Assembly (NCBI GenBank): GCA_965224675.1
Contig: CBDDAA010000004.1
Span: 2,294,001 to 2,358,000 of the forward strand
DNA from: UBA7957 sp965224675
Lineage (GTDB): Bacteria > Pseudomonadota > Gammaproteobacteria > Granulosicoccales > Granulosicoccaceae
DNA length: 64,000 nucleotides
Direction of reading: 5' to 3'
Shown piece by piece: positions 35,937-44,806 of this stretch. How positions within the stretch are numbered: position 1 is the stretch's first letter; each line of letters starts with the position of its first letter. The position numbers and the translations under genes are program-made. The notes beneath the pieces are model-generated. The model saw only the letters and a program-made list of their open reading frames with translations. It searched no databases and was not told the DNA's origin.

Positions 35937-37341
35937 CAGAGGGCAGATTTCCGGAGGCTATTTCAGTATCGGCACCATCAAGGGCGCGGAATCATTGTGT
36001 ATTGCCGAAGGCTTTGCCACCGGCGCAACCATTCATCAGGCAACAGGTTATCCAGTCGCTATCGCATTCAATGCGGGCAACCTTGAATCCGTAGCCAAGT
36101 CCTTGCGGCAAAAACTGCCTGACCTGCCAATGATTATCGGTGCCGATGATGACACAACCATCGAAGGCAATCCGGGCATCACCAAAGCGAACTTGGCTGC
36201 ACATGCGACGAGCGCGAAAGTCGCAGTTCCTGCGTTTGGCAAGCAACGGCCTGAAGGTGTAACCGACTTTAATGATATGGCGACGCTGGTCGGACTGGAG
36301 GCTGTGGCTAAGGTTATCAGTACAGCAACACAGCCAGACCACGAAGGGGCAACAAATGATAGTACCTGGCCTGCACCACTGCCCCTCACAGCGAAGATCA
36401 AACCGGAACCTTACCCGGTGGATGCGCTGCCGGAAACGATCCGCGCTGCTATCGATGAAGTCCGTGCTTTTACAAAGGCACCTGTTCCACTGGTGACCTC
36501 TTCAGCCCTGGCGGCGCTGTCATTGGCAATACAGGCCCATGCCGATGCAAAACGCGCAGAGAAACTAACCGGCCCGGTTGGCTTGTTCTTACTTACTATT
36601 GCTGACTCAGGCGAACGAAAATCAACCTGTGATGGTTTCTTTATACAGGCGATCCGGGACTATGAAGCCAATCAAGCTGAATTGGCCAAACCACTGATAA
36701 AAGATCACAAGACAACCATGGAAGCCTGGGAAGCAAAATGCGGCGGCATCAAAGAAAAAATCCGATCACTCGCCAAAACCGGGAAGTCTACTCACGAACA
36801 GGAAGCGACGCTGCGCGACCTTGAACATGACAAACCCGAACCGCCAAGAGTGCCACGCCTGATCTATGGCGATGCCACCCCCGAAGCACTGAAATGGAAT
36901 CTGGCAAAGGGTTGGCCTTCCGGTGGTGTGGTATCGAGTGAAGCCGGGTTGGTGTTCGGTGCTCATGGCATGGGTAAAGATTCAGTTATGCGCAATCTGG
37001 CAACACTGAACCAGCTTTGGGACGGTGCAGATATTGCCACCGAACGGCGCACTTCGGAATCCTTTACGGTACGCGGTGCACGGCTGACTATCGCTTTGCA
37101 GGTGCAGGAAGCCACCTTGCGCAGTTTCTTTGATCGATCCAGTGGACTGGCACGCGGTACTGGCTTTCTCGCCCGCTTTCTTGTCGCCTGGCCGGAATCA
37201 CACAAGGTAATCGACCGTTTACTGATCCACCGGAAACCTGGCCTGCACTGGCAAAATTTAATCAACGAATTGCAGCGATTCTGGAACAGGTTGTGCCCAT
37301 TGATGAAGATGGCGCACTGTTGCCCCCTGTTTTCATCTTAG
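35937..37341 (+). pseudogene. Toprim/DUF3987 primase-helicase-like gene, middle part (5' end cut by IS21)
   Basis: The frame is open from the IS boundary: HRGQISGGYFSIGTIKGAES, then the Toprim motifs CIAEGFATGATIHQATGYPV and IIGADDD (about 40-46 of the ATG-less frame) and VTDFNDMATL. A DUF3987 region follows (PFPVDALP-like start, GLFLLTIADSGERKS, GLVFGAHGMGKDS). No start codon belongs to it; the N-terminal zinc-binding/primase part is lost. Near 37207 a one-base deletion shifts the frame: after AWPESHK the conserved continuation NRPFTDPPETWPALAKF is in the next frame. Such genes serve replication of phages and integrative elements. Confidence 0.8.
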
Positions 37342-37853
37342 CCGCAGATACCAAGGCTGCATGGGTGATTTTTCACGATGCCATTGAAAGTGAACTGCGA
37401 ACCGGAGGTGAACTCTACGACGTGCGCGACGTAGCCAGTAAGACAGCTGATAACGCAGCCAGAATCGCCACCCTGTTCCAGCTGTTCCAGCTATTCGAGC
37501 ATGGCATTGGTGGCACTATCGGGCTGAAAGCGTTTGAAGGCGCATCAAGGATTGCTGCCTGGCACCTGCACGAAGCCCGCCGCTTCTATGGTGAATTGGC
37601 ATTACCGGAAGAACAGGCGGATGCTGCGCGGATGGATGGTTGGTTACTCGATTATTGCCGGAAGGAAAAGACAAATATCATTCCCCGCCGGGAAGTTCAG
37701 CGCAACGTCACACCCATACACCTGCGCCAGAAAGCCGCGCTTGATGTTGCACTAGGCGAACTGGTTGAAGCTGAAAGAGTACGGCTGGTTCATGTAGGGA
37801 GGCGCAAGGATATTCATATCAACCCGGCATTGTTGGAAGGGGGAATGCAATGA
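37293..37853 (+). pseudogene. DUF3987 gene, 3' part after the frameshift
   Basis: This frame continues the DUF3987 protein from about 37207 (NRPFTDPPETWPALAKF) to a TGA at 37851. It shows AADTKAAWVIFHDAIESELR, the helical ASKTADNAARIATLFQLFQL and a C-terminal winged-helix-like end RREVQRNVTPIHLRQKAALD. With the upstream part it formed one gene. The stop overlaps the next ATG by four bases. Confidence 0.8.
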
Positions 37854-38377
37854 CCCTTTCTGCTTTGATTAAGAAAGATGGGCTTTCCAAGGTTGCGACG
37901 GCGACACCTGCGACAACTGTGACACAAGAAGCAGATGAACTGGTAAGTGTCGCACCAGTCGCAACTGTCGCTGTCGCAGTTAAGCCAGCACCGCTACCTA
38001 AATTGTCACCGGATGAAGAAGCAAGCATACGGGCATGGCTGGCACACATTGAAGAAACTGATCCAGCCATCATCACCGAAGTATTAGACAAGTGCCGCGA
38101 TGAATTTGACGCCCGAGTTTTCTTTTTGAAACGGTCGAAAGAAGTACCGGAACCGATCATCCGCAATGCACCGAAAACTTGTGGCGACTGCATCCACTTC
38201 AAGCGAATAGACCATCCAAACCTTGGCCATTGCGCCAAAGGTGAACCGGAAGCCATTGCCGGTATATGGGACAGTGACCGGCGTTTTTGCGATCAATTTC
38301 TTACATGTACAAAGCAATCTACTGGCATCCAAGCTGATACCAGGAAAAACAAACATGGAGTTAAAACTCCCTATTGA
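37850..38377 (+). CDS. Unknown small protein with Cys-rich zinc-binding C-terminus
   Basis: The 175 residues begin MTLSALIKKDGLSKVATATP, an N-terminus often seen in genes next to integrative-element primases, followed by a Val/Ala/Thr-rich linker. The middle has an acidic helix (SPDEEASIRAWLAHIEETDP). The C-terminal half has CGDCIHFKRIDHPNLGHCAK and RRFCDQF, four cysteines and a histidine likely to bind zinc. It is coupled to the DUF3987 gene by an ATGA overlap. Function unknown. Confidence 0.7.
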   Translation: MTLSALIKKDGLSKVATATPATTVTQEADELVSVAPVATVAVAVKPAPLPKLSPDEEASIRAWLAHIEETDPAIITEVLDKCRDEFDARVFFLKRSKEVPEPIIRNAPKTCGDCIHFKRIDHPNLGHCAKGEPEAIAGIWDSDRRFCDQFLTCTKQSTGIQADTRKNKHGVKTPY

Positions 38378-38401
38378 TTTCGGCAAAACCTTGAGGTTAA
38401 C

Positions 38402-39016
38402 ATGGGTGGAATGGGTAGCGGAAAGCACTGGCATGAAGGTGCAAAAGAAACGACCAACGATTACCGATCAATTGATGTGCGGCGCTGGCAAAGAGATGGG
38501 CTACTTGCTCCCCATCAAGCATTCAATTGGACTTGGAGATGCAATGGTAAAATCATTGCATCCATCTTGGCACAAATGGAATCAGACCAAGTAATTCTCA
38601 GCTATCGGCATAGAAGAAGCGACAATGAATGGAAAAATGAACACTATCCGGTACGACTTGAGTGGACGGTTTGTAACTTTGGCGGAAAGCGCCCTTGGTT
38701 TCTCTGTCCCGCCGTTGGCTGCGGTCAACGTGCGGCAATACTCTACAGTGGCAAGACATTTTCCTGCCGCAAGTGTAGCCAGTTAGCATACCCCAGCCAA
38801 CGAGAAACGCGGGACTTTCGTACCATGAGACGGGCGAACAGGATACGTGAAAAACTAGGGTGGAAACCCGGTATCGCTAATGGCATTGGCGGCAAGCCCA
38901 AGGGGATGCACTTGAGTACTTTCGAACAACTGACAGCCCAGCATGATGCTTTTGTTTCAGAATCACTGGCGCTTATCGCCCAACGATTTGGCATATTAGT
39001 ACTGAACCAGGAATAG
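38402..39016 (+). CDS. Unknown zinc-ribbon protein of integrative elements (MGGxGSG type)
   Basis: The 204-residue protein starts MGGMGSGKHWHEGAKETTND, an N-terminus recurrent in small proteins near the ends of P4-like islands and prophages. A zinc ribbon lies in the middle: CPAVGCGQRAAILYSGKTFS followed by CRKCSQLAYPSQ. A basic stretch RRANRIREKLGWKPG follows. It is the last gene before the right attachment site, 118 bases away. Function unknown; nucleic-acid binding is likely from the ribbon and charge. Confidence 0.75.
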   Translation: MGGMGSGKHWHEGAKETTNDYRSIDVRRWQRDGLLAPHQAFNWTWRCNGKIIASILAQMESDQVILSYRHRRSDNEWKNEHYPVRLEWTVCNFGGKRPWFLCPAVGCGQRAAILYSGKTFSCRKCSQLAYPSQRETRDFRTMRRANRIREKLGWKPGIANGIGGKPKGMHLSTFEQLTAQHDAFVSESLALIAQRFGILVLNQE

Positions 39017-39047
39017 CAGCCGATTTCATGGAAGCAGCTGATAAAAA

Positions 39048-39069
39048 TGTGGGTGCAGTGTGGGTGCAG
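39048..39069 (+). repeat. Tandem GTGGGTGCAG repeat, right end of the element
   Basis: Exact second copy of the 22-base block at 19199-19220, in the same orientation, 66 bases inside the right att core. Confidence 0.7.
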
Positions 39070-39134
39070 GAGACATCATCCACCAATAAAAAACGAAAAA
39101 AATTTACCTTTTAAGCACTAAACCTTTGTTTTAT

Positions 39135-39180
39135 ATGGCGCGCCCGGAGAGATTCGAACTCCCGACCGCCTGGTTCGTAG
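39135..39180 (-). repeat. Attachment site within the intact tRNA-Arg gene
   Basis: The 46-base core shared exactly with 19023-19068. It covers the 3' half of the tRNA, from CCA to the anticodon loop, so integration leaves the gene functional. The 5' half of the tRNA lies outside the element. Confidence 0.88.
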
Positions 39181-39212
39181 CCAGGTACTCTATCCAACTG
39201 AGCTACGGGCGC
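39136..39212 (-). tRNA. tRNA-Arg (anticodon ACG)
   Basis: A 77-base cloverleaf on the minus strand: acceptor GCGCCCG/CGGGCGC, D-arm AGCTCAGTTGGATAGAGT, anticodon arm CCTGGCTACGAACCAGG, T-arm CGGGAGTTCGAATCTCTCCG, discriminator G and an encoded CCA. The encoded CCA may have been supplied or kept by the integrated element. The tRNA next to csrA-serine tRNA is the usual argV-like position in gammaproteobacteria. Confidence 0.97.
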
Positions 39213-39225
39213 GTTAAGGATGTGG

Positions 39226-39254
39226 ATTATGGATATCTGCCAGACTCCAGTCAA
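39226..39254 (-). promoter_or_regulatory. Promoter of tRNA-Arg
   Basis: On the minus strand TTGACT (39249-39254), 17 bases, CATAAT (39226-39231), then 13 bases to the tRNA 5' end. Good sigma-70 spacing. Confidence 0.65.
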
Positions 39255-39283
39255 GAAAAAAATGTATATTTCTCAAGTCCTCG

Positions 39284-39384
39284 TCGGGTTCAAACCCTCT
39301 TTGTGAGGTGGTGTATTGAAACTACTCAATATATTTGGAGATATGAGTAGATTTAATGGCACAGAGAGGGATGATTCATCTCAT
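39284..39384. repeat. Diverged duplicate of the tRNA-Ser 3' flank and 3' end
   Basis: Aligns with 39455-39562 at roughly two thirds of positions: both start TCGGGTTCAAA, share TTGGAGATAT and end in a TGGC...GAGAGGGAT block. In the second copy that block is the real 3' end of tRNA-Ser (39534 onwards); in this copy (39357 onwards) it is decayed. A short hairpin with AAAAATG/CATTTTT arms lies between the two copies. Confidence 0.5.
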
Positions 39385-39533
39385 CCTGAGATTCACCCTT
39401 TGGGTTCGCTTCGCTTATGAAAAAATGTTCCTTACATTTTTTGCAAACTCTCTATCGGGTTCAAATCCCTCTATATAACGTAGCGTTTTCAAGCTACTGC
39501 GTATTCTTTTCTTGGAGATATCAATCGAATTAA

Positions 39534-39626
39534 TGGCGGAGAGAGAGGGATTCGAACCCTCGATGGAGCTATAAACCCCATACTCCCTTAGCAGGGGAGC
39601 GCCTTCAGCCGCTCGGCCATCTCTCC
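39534..39626 (-). tRNA. tRNA-Ser (anticodon GCT)
   Basis: A 93-base class II tRNA on the minus strand: acceptor GGAGAGA/TCTCTCC, D-arm TGGCCGAGCGGCTGAAGGCG, anticodon arm CTCCCCTGCTAAGGGAG, a long variable arm, T-arm GAGGGTTCGAATCCCTC, discriminator G and CCA. It reads AGC/AGU serine codons and lies between csrA and tRNA-Arg. Confidence 0.97.
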
Positions 39627-39784
39627 GTTTATCTTGGCATCCTGAACTTAAAGGATACCTATTTAATTAAACCTGTGATCACATTGTATTTCTTGTGTGA
39701 TGGATCCACAGATTCAACCTCAATATAACAAGCGTAACCTTGTGCTTAGAGAAATAACTTAGCATGCATGGAGATGGGCTTATT

Positions 39785-39812
39785 AAAAAAGCCGCTGAGT
39801 ACTCAGCGGCTT
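39785..39812 (-). terminator. Intrinsic terminator after csrA
   Basis: Perfect hairpin AAGCCGCTGAGT/ACTCAGCGGCTT followed on the minus strand by TTTTTT. It lies 116 bases past the csrA stop. The rest of 39627-39927 shows nothing else. Confidence 0.85.
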
Positions 39813-39927
39813 CAAGCGCTAGAATACCTTTTTACAATCATTAGGTAAAGCGCTTAATTTATTCAATGTCAGTCGAATTAAGTATTCTATTCAATCCATC
39901 AATGTGACTGTATTTGTGAATGGTAAA

Positions 39928-40152
39928 CTATTTGTTACCCCGATTGTCATCCTCGACAGGACCGGCAGGGCCGGCATTCTGTGCTTCTTGTTCACGTTTA
40001 ATTCGTTCGTAAATTTCTTCACGATGAACAGCCACTTCCTTTGGTGCATTAACACCTATCCTGACTTGATTACCTTTTACACCTAGAACTGTGACGGTCA
40101 CTTCGTCACCTATCATTAAAGATTCGCCTACTCGACGAGTAAGAATTAACAT
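39928..40152 (-). CDS. csrA: Carbon storage regulator CsrA
   Basis: CsrA binds GGA motifs in mRNA leaders and represses or activates translation. The 74-residue protein starts MLILTRRVGESLMIGDEVTV and keeps Leu4, Arg6, Arg7 and the VHREEIYERI C-terminal strand/helix with Val40-His-Arg44-type RNA contacts. The last 16 residues (QEAQNAGPAGPVEDDNRGNK) are an extra tail beyond the usual 60. It lies downstream of lysC on the same strand, 190 bases away. Confidence 0.96.
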   Translation of the reverse strand: MLILTRRVGESLMIGDEVTVTVLGVKGNQVRIGVNAPKEVAVHREEIYERIKREQEAQNAGPAGPVEDDNRGNK

Positions 40153-40342
40153 ACCTATTTACTCCATGTTCAAAAATAACACGCATGAGCTATCAAATTG
40201 ATCAACCCAATATGTGTACCGCGCATCGCGGATATTAATAACGTCGGCTTATAAACCGATCTAACCTTTATAATGCGTGTATACCGCATTTTGAATCAAG
40301 TAATATCAAACCGACTATCTGTGTCAAATAATATACTGGCAA

Positions 40343-41575
40343 CTAAGCTTCAAACGGTTCCTTATCGAGGCCAAACGCCTCATGTAGGGCTCTGACACCA
40401 AGCTCTAAGTATTTTTCATCAATGACAACTGATATTTTAATCTCGGAAGTAGATATCAATTGTATATTTATGCCTTCGTCTGACAGAACTTGAAACATAC
40501 GGCTTGCAATACCTGCATGAGAACGCATACCAACACCTACCATAGACAATTTTACGATAGTTTTATTACCACTCAGTTCACAGTTTCCCCATTGGTCAAT
40601 ACGTTTTGTGAGGCAATCCATGGTTTTTATATAATCATTTCTATGGACAGTAAATGTAAAATCAGTCAGTCCATCAGCACTAACATTCTGTACAATCATA
40701 TCAACTTCAATGTTTTGATCAGATATTGGTCCCAGAATTTTATAGGCGACACCTGGACTGTCTGGCACACCTGTCAGGGTTATCTGCGCCTCATCCCGAT
40801 TAAAAGCTATGCCTGAAATGAGTGCTTGCTCCACTTCTTTATCCTCATCGTAGGTTATTAAAGTCCCCTCTCCTTCGTCAAAACTTGACAATACACGGAG
40901 TGGCACACTGTATTTTCCAGCAAATTCTACAGCTCTTATCTGCAATACTTTTGAGCCAAGGCTTGCCATTTCTAACATTTCTTCAAATGTTATTTTATCC
41001 AGACGGCGAGCATTGGCGACTACGCGAGGATCTGTAGTATACACACCGTCCACATCGGTGAGTATCTGACACTCGTCTGCATTCAAGGCGGCTGCCAATG
41101 CGACAGCAGAGGTGTCTGACCCACCTCTGCCCAAAGTTGTAATATTTGCATTTTCATCAACACCCTGAAAACCCGCAACTACAACCACCTTACCTTCAGA
41201 CAAGTCTTTCTTTATTACGGCGTCATCAATGCTGCGTATGCGCGCTTTATTATACACATTGTCAGTCAAAACTTTGACCTGACCACCAGTATACGAAACC
41301 GCTGCCTGCCCAGACTGGATCAAGGCCATACACAATAGTGCAATAGTGACTTGTTCACCAGTAGAAACCAATACATCCAGTTCTCTTGGCTCCGGCACAG
41401 GCATAATTTTATTCGCCATCTCTATAAGACGGTTAGTTTCTCCTGACATCGCAGAAACTACAACGACAACGTCATTACCTTGATTTTTCAGTCGTAGAAC
41501 ACGTTCTGCTACATTCTGAATTCTCTCCACATCGGCTACAGAGGTTCCGCCGTATTTTTGAACAATCAAGGCCAT
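40343..41575 (-). CDS. lysC: Aspartate kinase (monofunctional)
   Basis: First step of the aspartate pathway to Lys, Thr, Met and diaminopimelate. The 410-residue protein has the N-terminal MALIVQKYGGTSVADVERIQ, the kinase core with GRGGSDTSAVALAAALNADE (about 151-170) and two C-terminal ACT domains (FTVHRND..., then VGVGMRSHAGIASRMFQVL) for feedback inhibition. There is no homoserine dehydrogenase domain. It is 16 bases downstream of alaS and likely co-transcribed with it. Confidence 0.97.
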   Translation of the reverse strand: MALIVQKYGGTSVADVERIQNVAERVLRLKNQGNDVVVVVSAMSGETNRLIEMANKIMPVPEPRELDVLVSTGEQVTIALLCMALIQSGQAAVSYTGGQVKVLTDNVYNKARIRSIDDAVIKKDLSEGKVVVVAGFQGVDENANITTLGRGGSDTSAVALAAALNADECQILTDVDGVYTTDPRVVANARRLDKITFEEMLEMASLGSKVLQIRAVEFAGKYSVPLRVLSSFDEGEGTLITYDEDKEVEQALISGIAFNRDEAQITLTGVPDSPGVAYKILGPISDQNIEVDMIVQNVSADGLTDFTFTVHRNDYIKTMDCLTKRIDQWGNCELSGNKTIVKLSMVGVGMRSHAGIASRMFQVLSDEGINIQLISTSEIKISVVIDEKYLELGVRALHEAFGLDKEPFEA

Positions 41576-41591
41576 ATTTGTACTATTCCAG

Positions 41592-44192
41592 TTAAATAAG
41601 TTTTTCTTTTATCCAGCTTGGTATTTTGGCCAATGCATCATCAAGACCATCCAATTTTGTTCCGCCGGCCATTGCCATATCAGATCGACCACCACCTTTA
41701 CCACCCACCTTTCTGGCTAACTCATTAACCAAATCACCCGCTTTAATCTTTTTTGTCAGCGACTGCGTTACACCAACAACCAGTAGAATTTTTCCGTTAG
41801 TAACAGAGGCCAGTACAACCACACCTTCTCCAAGTTTACTCTTGTACCGATCTGCCATTTCCCGTAACGCTTTTCCTTCAACTGCTTCGAGTTTCAAACA
41901 TAACAATTTAGTGTCGGCAATCTCCGTCACTTGTTCGAGCGCTTTATCCCCAATCTGTATAGCAAATCTGGATTGAAGCGTAGCCAACTCTTTTGTCTGC
42001 CTCTTACTACCCTCAAGCAATTGTGCTAATTTGTCAGTAAGATGTTTTTCACTGGTCTTTAGCATTCGCGCCAATTCATAAAGTCGATTTCGATCTGCGA
42101 CAGCAGCATCAAGCGCATCCAATCCCGAAACGGCCTCAATCCGTCTAATACCTGAGGCGACCCCGTTTTCTGAATTAATACGAAAAAAACCAATATCTCC
42201 GGTGCAATTTACGTGTGTGCCGCCGCAAAGTTCAGTTGATTCCTCACCCAAGGAAACTACTCGCACCACTTCACCGTATTTCTCACCGAACAACGCAACA
42301 GCTCCTGCATCAATTGCATCTTGCATTGACATTTGCTGCACTGTTGAGGCGCTGTTGGCACTGATTTGTTCATTTACCCAGCGCTCAATTTGCCTCAACT
42401 TATCGGTTGACAATGGCGCGTCATGCGAAAAATCAAACCTCAGGTAAGACGGTGCCACCAAAGAGCCTTTCTGTTCAACCTGTCCACCGAGGAATTTTCT
42501 TAGTGCTGCATGCAACAGATGAGTAGCTGAGTGGTTTTGTACAATTTTTTTTCTACGTGCAACATCCACGCTTGCTTTTACGACCTGTCCCAGGGGCATC
42601 TCGCCTTGAGTTAATACGCCACAATGAATAACCACACCGCCTTTTTTTTGTGTATCCTTTACATGGAACTCAAAATTGTCATTAAGCAGTAGACCTGTAT
42701 CACCTACCTGCCCACCAGATTCACCGTAGAAAGGCGTTTCATCCATTATCACATTCCCCTCCTCACCTGCTTTTATAGTATCCACTGCAATTCCATCTAC
42801 ATACAGGTCTGTCACCTTGCTTTCTGATGTCAACGATTCATAGCCAACAAATCCCGTCGCATTTTCAGTTGAAATTGCTGAACTCATATCAGCGATAAAT
42901 TGATTAGAGGAACGTGCGCGCTCACGCTGCCCTTGCATTGCAAGATCAAAACCTTTCTGATCTATTTCCAGACCGCGTTCACGTGCAATATCAGCAGTTA
43001 AATCAATTGGAAAGCCAAAAGTATCATACAGTTTGAACAGTACTTTTCCAGGAATAACGTTTCCACTCAACGCAGCGAGGTCTTCATCAAGAATTTTCAT
43101 TCCACTGCTAAGCGTTGTATTAAATTTCCTCTCTTCTGCCAGCAGCGTTTTTTCGATTTTTCCACAAAATCGGATTAATTCAGGATAAGCGTCTGCCATT
43201 TCATTGACTAGCGAAGTCACTAATTTGTAGAAAAACGGTTCAATCGCACCCAACTTATGACCATGTCGTGCGGCCCTGCGGATGATACGTCTTAACACGT
43301 AGCCGCGGCCTTCATTGGAAGGCAGCACGCCGTCTATTATCAAAAAGGCACAGGACCGAATATGATCCGCTATCACTTTAAGTGAATTAGATTCCAAATC
43401 ATTGGAATTAAGAATTTTTGCAGTACTGGCAATTAAATTTTTAAATAAATCAATCGAATAGTTGTTGTGCACGTTTTGTAATACTGCAGCAACGCGCTCC
43501 AATCCCATTCCCGTATCCACACTGGGCTTTGGCAAAGGTGTTAGTGAGCCATCTACTGCACGGTTGAACTGCATAAACACGAGATTCCATATTTCTATAT
43601 AACGATCACCATCTTCATCAGGGGTTCCTGGTGGTCCACCAGCGACATCGGGTCCATGATCAAAAAATATCTCAGAGCAAGGGCCGCATGGCCCAGTCTC
43701 GCCCATTTGCCAAAAATTATCCTTGGCCCCAATACGGGAAAGGCGTTGCTCTGGAATACCTACTTTATTCAACCATAACTCATAAGCTTCATCATCTTCT
43801 TCAAAGACAGTGACCCATAGTTTTTCCTTGGGTAAAGATAGCTCTTTTGTTAGAAACTCCCAGGCATACAGTATTGCATCTTCTTTGAAATAATCGCCAA
43901 AGCTAAAGTTTCCGAGCATTTCAAAAAAAGTATGATGACGGGCCGTATAACCTACGTTTTCCAGATCGTTATGTTTGCCACCCGCACGAACACAACGTTG
44001 ACTACTGGTTGCACGTATATAATTCCTTTTATCGAGTCCCAGAAATACATCTTTAAATTGCACCATGCCTGCATTGGTAAATAGCAGTGTTTTATCGTTT
44101 GCCGGTACAAGCGAACTGGAGGCGACGATCTCATGTTGTCGGGCGCCAAAAAAAGTCAGAAACTTTGTACGAATTTCAGAGGTTGATATCAA
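41592..44192 (-). CDS. alaS: Alanyl-tRNA synthetase
   Basis: The 866-residue protein has the class II catalytic domain (RTKFLTFFGARQHEIVASSS, FTNAGMVQFKDVFLG), the editing domain with the zinc ligands HSATHLLHAAL (about 560-570) and CGGTHVNCTGDIGFF (about 662-676), and the C-terminal C-Ala domain ending GGRSDMAMAGGTKLDGLDDA. It is complete and sits in the usual recA-recX-alaS order. Confidence 0.98.
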   Translation of the reverse strand: MISTSEIRTKFLTFFGARQHEIVASSSLVPANDKTLLFTNAGMVQFKDVFLGLDKRNYIRATSSQRCVRAGGKHNDLENVGYTARHHTFFEMLGNFSFGDYFKEDAILYAWEFLTKELSLPKEKLWVTVFEEDDEAYELWLNKVGIPEQRLSRIGAKDNFWQMGETGPCGPCSEIFFDHGPDVAGGPPGTPDEDGDRYIEIWNLVFMQFNRAVDGSLTPLPKPSVDTGMGLERVAAVLQNVHNNYSIDLFKNLIASTAKILNSNDLESNSLKVIADHIRSCAFLIIDGVLPSNEGRGYVLRRIIRRAARHGHKLGAIEPFFYKLVTSLVNEMADAYPELIRFCGKIEKTLLAEERKFNTTLSSGMKILDEDLAALSGNVIPGKVLFKLYDTFGFPIDLTADIARERGLEIDQKGFDLAMQGQRERARSSNQFIADMSSAISTENATGFVGYESLTSESKVTDLYVDGIAVDTIKAGEEGNVIMDETPFYGESGGQVGDTGLLLNDNFEFHVKDTQKKGGVVIHCGVLTQGEMPLGQVVKASVDVARRKKIVQNHSATHLLHAALRKFLGGQVEQKGSLVAPSYLRFDFSHDAPLSTDKLRQIERWVNEQISANSASTVQQMSMQDAIDAGAVALFGEKYGEVVRVVSLGEESTELCGGTHVNCTGDIGFFRINSENGVASGIRRIEAVSGLDALDAAVADRNRLYELARMLKTSEKHLTDKLAQLLEGSKRQTKELATLQSRFAIQIGDKALEQVTEIADTKLLCLKLEAVEGKALREMADRYKSKLGEGVVVLASVTNGKILLVVGVTQSLTKKIKAGDLVNELARKVGGKGGGRSDMAMAGGTKLDGLDDALAKIPSWIKEKLI

Positions 44193-44342
44193 GGGATATC
44201 CTTCAGGAAAAGTTTTACGTATTTGTACATTGATTTAATTTCGAGTTAACGCTTTAGAAGCCTTGATCATAACTCTGAACAACGTCAATCGACCCTGATG
44301 CATATTGATTACTCGCATATACCGCATCACTGATAAAACCCA

Positions 44343-44759
44343 TCATTTGATCAGTAACTTAATAGCATCGCTAATTTGCGCATAGCCGAAACCTCTTGAA
44401 CCAAGGAAACGCTTGCATTTCATCAACTCAGAATTATTCGGCGTTTCTCCATTTAATTGCCTGAATTTACGTTCTGCAACGCGATGGGCTATAGTGACCC
44501 AGTCTATAGACAGATTGGTAAGCGTCTGCTCAGCCAGAGCGGAATCGATACCACGATTGTGTAAATCAGCACGAATTTTCAATGCCCCAAATCCCTTGTT
44601 ACTTCTATGCTCCGCAAAAAGCGTTGCAAATCGCTCGTCACTTTGTAAATTTGCGTCGTTTAATTCCTGGATAATCTGCTCAACCTGCACTGCTTCAAAT
44701 CCGCGTTGAATTAATTTATCCAGCAGCTCACGTCGGGTATGTTCCCGACGTGAAAGCAA
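44343..44759 (-). CDS. recX: RecA regulator RecX
   Basis: RecX binds and inhibits RecA filaments. The 138 codons shown have the family's tandem three-helix repeats (SRREHTRRELLDKLIQRGFE, then RSNKGFGALKIRADLHNRGI and SRGFGYAQISDAIKLLIK). Counting from TTG 44759 the N-terminus is short: the frame upstream also encodes VRKKALDLL, the normal RecX beginning, back to the recA stop, but it offers no ATG, GTG or TTG. Translation may start at TTG or at a non-standard codon, coupled to recA termination about 45 bases before. Confidence 0.9.
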   Translation of the reverse strand: MLSRREHTRRELLDKLIQRGFEAVQVEQIIQELNDANLQSDERFATLFAEHRSNKGFGALKIRADLHNRGIDSALAEQTLTNLSIDWVTIAHRVAERKFRQLNGETPNNSELMKCKRFLGSRGFGYAQISDAIKLLIK

Positions 44760-44806
44760 ATCCAGGGCTTTTTTTCGAACCTCAGCCAGTTCGACTGGTT
44801 TTTTGT

